Positions 41,365 through 44,756 of a DNA stretch of 44,756 nucleotides are shown in pieces. Where the stretch lies: contig NZ_JABXXP010000003.1 in the NCBI RefSeq assembly GCF_013376155.1, positions 1 through 44,756 of the forward strand. The letters run 5' to 3'. The stretch's first letter is position 1. Each line of letters begins with the position of its first letter. This DNA comes from Nguyenibacter vanlangensis. Its GTDB lineage: Bacteria > Pseudomonadota > Alphaproteobacteria > Acetobacterales > Acetobacteraceae. The translations under genes and the position numbers were made by a program. Below the pieces are notes generated by a model, which saw only the letters and a program-made list of their open reading frames with translations, was not told the origin of the DNA and searched no databases.

Positions 41365-41597
41365 GCGACAAGAAACCTGAAGCCCTTTTCTGTTCATTTT
41401 GCGGCGCGTCAGCAAAGGAGGCGAAAATTCTGATAGCCGGTCCGAGCGTCTTTATCTGCGACGAGTGTGTGGACGTGTGCCGAGACATCATCGTGGAGAA
41501 GAAGGCTACCAGCGTGGCCACGAAGCTCTTGGGCCCGCCTATTCGGTTGCTTCATTTCCTGCGGCCGCGCCGGAAAAGCATAGGGCTGGCGCCATGA
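41361..41597 (+). CDS. Stand-alone ClpX-type C4 zinc finger protein
   Basis: 78 residues from GTG 41361, GTGA overlap with the gene before. Residues 9-48 reproduce the ClpX N-terminal zinc-binding domain: [20 protein letters not shown], then [20 protein letters not shown], with C11, C14, C33 and C36. In ClpX this domain dimerises and receives substrates and adaptors. The AAA+ ATPase that should follow is absent; instead there is a short basic tail ([11 protein letters not shown]). It could act as adaptor or inhibitor of host ClpXP; that is inference. Confidence 0.85.
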   Translation: MSDKKPEALFCSFCGASAKEAKILIAGPSVFICDECVDVCRDIIVEKKATSVATKLLGPPIRLLHFLRPRRKSIGLAP

Positions 41598-41674
41598 CCG
41601 ATCGCGAGTCTCCCTTGATAGAGGGCTGGCGTTACGTCGGACCCTGCCTGCCGCCGGAGGTGGGAAATGAGTGA
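41594..41674 (+). CDS. 26-residue coupled peptide
   Basis: [20 protein letters not shown], then six more residues. It starts inside the stop of the zinc-finger gene (ATGA) and overlaps the excisionase start by eight bases. Too short for ORF lists; accepted only because of double overlap. It may simply carry ribosomes to the excisionase start. Confidence 0.4.
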   Translation: MTDRESPLIEGWRYVGPCLPPEVGNE

Positions 41675-41900
41675 CGTGACCCCTCGTGCCCTCGGCACTG
41701 ACGAGGCTGCGCGTTACCTCAGCCTGTCTCGCGAGACGTTCCGCAAGCATGTGGCGCCCGACATCCGACCGATCCATATCGGCCGCCGGATCGTCTGGCT
41801 GCGCGAGGATCTGGACCTATGGCTCGACCGGGCAGCCGGGAAGGAAGTGGTTGCAGAGCCGATGGCGAAGCGCCAGAACCCACTTGATGCCCTGCTGTGA
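41667..41900 (+). CDS. Excisionase-like HTH (AlpA/MerR type)
   Basis: 77 residues. ALGTDEAARYLSLSRETFRK, HVAPDIRPIHIGRRIVWLRE and DLDLWLDRAAGK form the winged HTH_17 fold of excisionases and AlpA-like proteins. Immediately upstream of, and overlapping, the integrase gene. It should direct the integrase towards excision. Confidence 0.8.
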   Translation: MSDVTPRALGTDEAARYLSLSRETFRKHVAPDIRPIHIGRRIVWLREDLDLWLDRAAGKEVVAEPMAKRQNPLDALL

Positions 41901-42958
41901 TCGTTGTCCGCTTGCGCTACATTCACCGGGTGAAAGACCGGTATGGGCGGCTGCACTTCTATCTGAGGCGCCCGGGCCATAAATCGATCGCGCTGCCGCA
42001 TGAGAACGACCCTGGGTTCATCTCCGCATATCAGGCCGCCCTTGCCACGACTGAAGCAGCAGTCGCTGCACCCAAGATCGGAACCGACACGCTCGGCGCA
42101 TTGATCGAGGCTTGGCAAGTCAGCGCGCATTTCCGGCAACTCGGGCAGTCCACGCAGTCGAATTATCGCCGTATCCTGGCCCGCATGGGCCGCGAGGATT
42201 ACGCAACGCACAAGGTGCGGGACTTCGAAGCGATGCATGTCCGGCGATTCGTTGCTCGCGCTGCAGAAACGCCGGCCGCGGCGAACCACCGGCTTCGGCT
42301 CTTTCGGATGCTGTTCCGCTTTGCTGTCGACGATGGGTGGATCGATAAAGACCCCACGATCGGCGTGCGCCGCCTCAAGGAGAAGGGGGAGGGGGCCAAA
42401 AGCTGGTCCGAGGCCGAGATAACGCGGTTCGAACATCGGTGGGCGCCCGGAACGCAGCAGAGGCTGGCCTTCTCGCTCCTGCTCTATACCGGTCAGCGGC
42501 GCAGCGATGTCGTCAAGATGGGCTGGGATGACGTCGAGGACGGCTTATTGCGGGTCCATCAGATCAAGACGGGTGCCGCGCTTCTGATCCCCATTCATGA
42601 GATGCTGCTGCGCGAGATCGAGCGATGCGACCCTGCGGCTCCGCGATTTCTGATGACGCGCGAGGGACGGTCGAAGCCCTATAGCCCGAACGGGTTCTAC
42701 AACCATTTTGTCGAGTGGGTGGAGGCCGCCGGGCTGCCAGCGGGACTGAGCCCCCACGGTCTCCGCAAGGCGGCCGCCAGGCGCTTGGCCGAATCGGGAT
42801 GCACGCCGCACCAGATCGCGGCCATCACTGGCCATAAAACCCTGTCAGAAGTGGAGCGCTACACCCGCGCTGTCGATCAGGTTCGCCTCGCTCGGGAGGC
42901 GATGGAGCGGATCGCTCGTGTAAAACTCAATCCAGGTGTTTGTAAAACACCAGACTAA
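41897..42958 (+). CDS. int: Tyrosine integrase
   Basis: 353 residues from GTG 41897, overlapping the excisionase stop. The C-terminal catalytic domain carries the full set: R201 (TGQRRSD), K224 (HQIKTGA), H287 and R290 (SPHGLRKAA), H313 (ITGHKTL) and nucleophile Y322 (VERYTR). The N-terminal part is a SAM-like core-binding domain (TQSNYRRILARMGREDYATH). It lies 31 bases from the tRNA-Glu 3' end, the inferred target. Confidence 0.95.
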   Translation: MIVVRLRYIHRVKDRYGRLHFYLRRPGHKSIALPHENDPGFISAYQAALATTEAAVAAPKIGTDTLGALIEAWQVSAHFRQLGQSTQSNYRRILARMGREDYATHKVRDFEAMHVRRFVARAAETPAAANHRLRLFRMLFRFAVDDGWIDKDPTIGVRRLKEKGEGAKSWSEAEITRFEHRWAPGTQQRLAFSLLLYTGQRRSDVVKMGWDDVEDGLLRVHQIKTGAALLIPIHEMLLREIERCDPAAPRFLMTREGRSKPYSPNGFYNHFVEWVEAAGLPAGLSPHGLRKAAARRLAESGCTPHQIAAITGHKTLSEVERYTRAVDQVRLAREAMERIARVKLNPGVCKTPD

Positions 42959-42989
42959 GATATTGATTTATGAGGGTATTTTTTAGCCG

Positions 42990-43025
42990 TGGCGTCCCAT
43001 AGGGGATTCGAACCCCTGTTGCCGC
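42990..43025. other. Inferred attachment site within tRNA-Glu 3' half
   Basis: The integrase gene ends at 42958 and the tRNA's CCA end faces it at 42990. Tyrosine integrases of this type usually recombine in the 3' half of a tRNA and restore it. The exact core cannot be defined because the other prophage end is outside the window; the interval given is the tRNA's 3' part and is approximate. Confidence 0.5.
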
Positions 43026-43065
43026 CGTGAGAGGGCGGTGTCCTAGGCCTCTAGACGAATGGGAC
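42990..43065 (-). tRNA. tRNA-Glu (anticodon CTC)
   Basis: 76 bases including encoded CCA. The acceptor stem is GTCCCAT paired with ATGGGAC. The anticodon stem CCGCC/GGCGG encloses loop CTCTCAC with anticodon CTC (codon GAG). The T arm is AGGGG-TTCGAAT-CCCCT. All features intact, so integration left the tRNA functional. It lies between prophage and recJ on the same strand as recJ. Confidence 0.95.
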
Positions 43066-43132
43066 AAAAGGCTTGGGCGGCTTCCTATCGTGGGTAGAGC
43101 GGGGGGTCAAGTGTCTTGTGTACAGATTGGGG

Positions 43133-44756
43133 TTATGATTCGGCAACTGCCACGTCACGGATAAAAAAGCCGGCAGTGACCCGGTCGTTCCAGTGTTCTG
43201 CACGTAGCCAGCCGGCGAGGTGTAATGGGGGTGCATTGCGGTCTTCCAACAGCGCGGAAGCTGCCGGATGCTCACCAGTGCGGAATAGCAGGGCCTTCAG
43301 GCGAGGACCGCCACCTTCGCCTTCAACAAGCACGCGCAGTGTGTCGCCCTCGCGTCCGATGCGGTCCGAGCGCACCACGCGCGCACGGGGGACGGCCAGA
43401 AGCGGTTCGTCGTTGCCGGCTCCGAATGGGGCGAGACGTCCGATATCGGTTGCCAGTTCGGTGGTGGCTGCGGCGACATGCACCATACCTTCGATCTGCA
43501 TCTCGACTGCATCAGGCAGCTTGGCTGCGTGAGCGAGACGATGATCAAGGTAGTTGTGCAGCGCCTCGATATTGTCATTGGGCAGCGAGAAGCCGGCTGC
43601 CATCGCGTGTCCGCCGCCCGTCGTCAATATGCCGGCTTGGCGCGCGGCGATGATGGCTGTTCCAAGATCGATGCCGGCGACCGAGCGGCCCGACCCCTTG
43701 ACGGTGCCGTCCTCGAGTTCCGCGCCGACAAGCACCGGACGGTTGAAGCGTTCCTTGATCCGTCCTGCGACGATGCCCACCACGCCGGGGTGCCAGTCGC
43801 GGCCGGAGAGTAGCAGCACGGCACGGCCGGCGGCGCGTTGGATTGCGGCTTCGTCGATCGCACGGTCCAGGATGGCGCTTTCGACCGTCTGGCGTCGGCG
43901 ATTGACGGCGTCCAGCCGCTCGGCCAGACGGCGGGCTTCGGCGGGATCGGTGCAAAGCAGCAATTCCAGCCCCAGGCTGGATTCTGCAATTCGGCCGCCG
44001 GCATTGATGCGTGGGCCGAGCGCGAAGCCGCAGGTGAAGGCCGATAGCGGCTCGCGCGCCCCGGCGATTTCAAGCAGTGCGTCAAGGCCGACGCGGCGGC
44101 GGCGGCTCATGATTTTCAGGCCCTGGGTGACCAAGGCGCGGTTCAAACCGGTCAGCGGCATGACGTCGCATACGGTCGCCAGGGCCACGATATCCAGGAA
44201 CCCCAGCAGATCGGGTTCGGGTCGGGTCGCGAACCAGCCGGCACGGCGCAGGGCGCGGACTGTGGCGACGGCGGTGAGGAAGGTGACGCCCGCGGCACAC
44301 AGGCCGTTCTGGCGGGATGTACAGTCCAGCCGGTTGGGATTGACGGTGGCGAGAATCGGCGGAACGGCGCCCTCGACCTTGTGGTGATCCAGGACGATAC
44401 CGTCGGCGCGCCCGGCGAGGGTGGCGAGGACGTCGCTTGCGGCGGTGCCGCAATCGACGCAGACGACCAGCGTGGCGCCGCGGGCCAGCAGGCTGTCGAG
44501 GGCTGGACTGTTCGGACCGTAGCCTTCGGTCATGCGGTCGGGGATATGGGTGACGACGGGGCAGCCGAAATCACGAAGCAACTGGGTGATGAGGGCGGCG
44601 GCGCAGGCGCCGTCGACGTCGTAATCACCGAAGATGCCGATCGTTTCGCCGTGGCGGACGGCGTGGGCCAGGCGATCGGCGGCGGCATCCATGTCCTGCA
44701 GCGCCGAGGGATCGGGCATGAGGGCGCGGAGCGTCGGGTCGAGGAAGGCGGCGGCG
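43133..44756 (-). CDS. recJ: Single-stranded-DNA exonuclease RecJ, partial (N-terminus beyond right edge)
   Basis: At least 540 residues; the frame stays open to the edge, with AAFLDPTLRAL preceding the first visible ATG, so the true start is outside. DHH-family motifs: GIFGDYDVDGACAAALI (metal-binding aspartates), VVCVDCGTAA, VLDHHKVEG, and the DHHA1 block GGGHAMAAGFSLP. Chromosomal RecJ degrades 5' single strands in recombination and mismatch repair. Host gene flanking the prophage. Confidence 0.95.
   Translation of the reverse strand, partial: AAAFLDPTLRALMPDPSALQDMDAAADRLAHAVRHGETIGIFGDYDVDGACAAALITQLLRDFGCPVVTHIPDRMTEGYGPNSPALDSLLARGATLVVCVDCGTAASDVLATLAGRADGIVLDHHKVEGAVPPILATVNPNRLDCTSRQNGLCAAGVTFLTAVATVRALRRAGWFATRPEPDLLGFLDIVALATVCDVMPLTGLNRALVTQGLKIMSRRRRVGLDALLEIAGAREPLSAFTCGFALGPRINAGGRIAESSLGLELLLCTDPAEARRLAERLDAVNRRRQTVESAILDRAIDEAAIQRAAGRAVLLLSGRDWHPGVVGIVAGRIKERFNRPVLVGAELEDGTVKGSGRSVAGIDLGTAIIAARQAGILTTGGGHAMAAGFSLPNDNIEALHNYLDHRLAHAAKLPDAVEMQIEGMVHVAAATTELATDIGRLAPFGAGNDEPLLAVPRARVVRSDRIGREGDTLRVLVEGEGGGPRLKALLFRTGEHPAASALLEDRNAPPLHLAGWLRAEHWNDRVTAGFFIRDVAVAES

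Overview
The window is most of an integrated temperate phage followed, on the right, by host chromosome. GC content is high almost throughout. Gene families and codon use fit an alphaproteobacterium, most likely an acetic acid bacterium (Acetobacteraceae); that host call is inference from protein style, not a marker gene. Host sequence is the right-hand end only: a tRNA-Glu(CTC) gene (42990-43065, minus) and a partial recJ (43133 to the edge, minus). The integrase gene ends about 30 bases from the 3' end of that tRNA, so the tRNA is very probably the attachment gene. The left prophage end and its att site lie outside the window, because position 1 is still inside a phage gene.

Layout from right to left. 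(1) 36069-42958, plus strand: a tightly packed operon with many stop/start overlaps. It holds a ribbon-helix-helix protein, a tiny membrane protein, a Rha-type antirepressor flanked by two related proteins, several unknowns, a stand-alone ClpX-type zinc finger, an excisionase-like protein and the tyrosine integrase. (2) 34873-35944: the lysis/lysogeny switch, with a Cro-like gene (minus) and a CI-like repressor (plus, AT-rich) around three evenly spaced operators. (3) 28566-34081, mostly minus: replication and recombination (RusA, CHC2/TOPRIM primase, RepA-like helicase) plus small unknown genes. (4) 25904-28130, plus: two toxin-antitoxin modules, BrnT-like and HigB-like, inserted between replication and packaging. 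(5) 25302 to the left edge, minus: the late operon. Its order is TerS, TerL, DUF1073 portal, Mu-F-like protein, DUF2213 protease/scaffold, cement protein, DUF2184 capsid, DUF4054, tail completion, neck proteins, DUF3383 sheath, tube, a frameshifted assembly chaperone, tape measure, Pam3-like baseplate (hub, plug, gp138 spike, gp25-like wedge, gpJ, DUF2612), fibre, spike and lysis genes. The DUF3383 sheath and gpJ/gp25-like genes mean a contractile tail (myovirus).

A second cargo island (7031-8699: DUF29, DUF4160 and DUF2442 genes) sits inside the baseplate genes. Both cargo islands end on their left at the same arrangement: a conserved 23-base element, then an intrinsic terminator, then the next late gene. 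The baseplate J gene carries what looks like a one-base deletion, so this prophage may no longer make a functional baseplate unless that base is a sequencing error.

The observations most worth following are the ClpX-zinc-finger-only protein, the shared 23-base element with its terminator at both cargo slots, the array of CGAACTTC octamers beside the terminase genes, the three operators spaced exactly 25 bases apart, the U UUU UUC frameshift site, and a glycine-rich domain shared by a capsid protein and the tail sheath.
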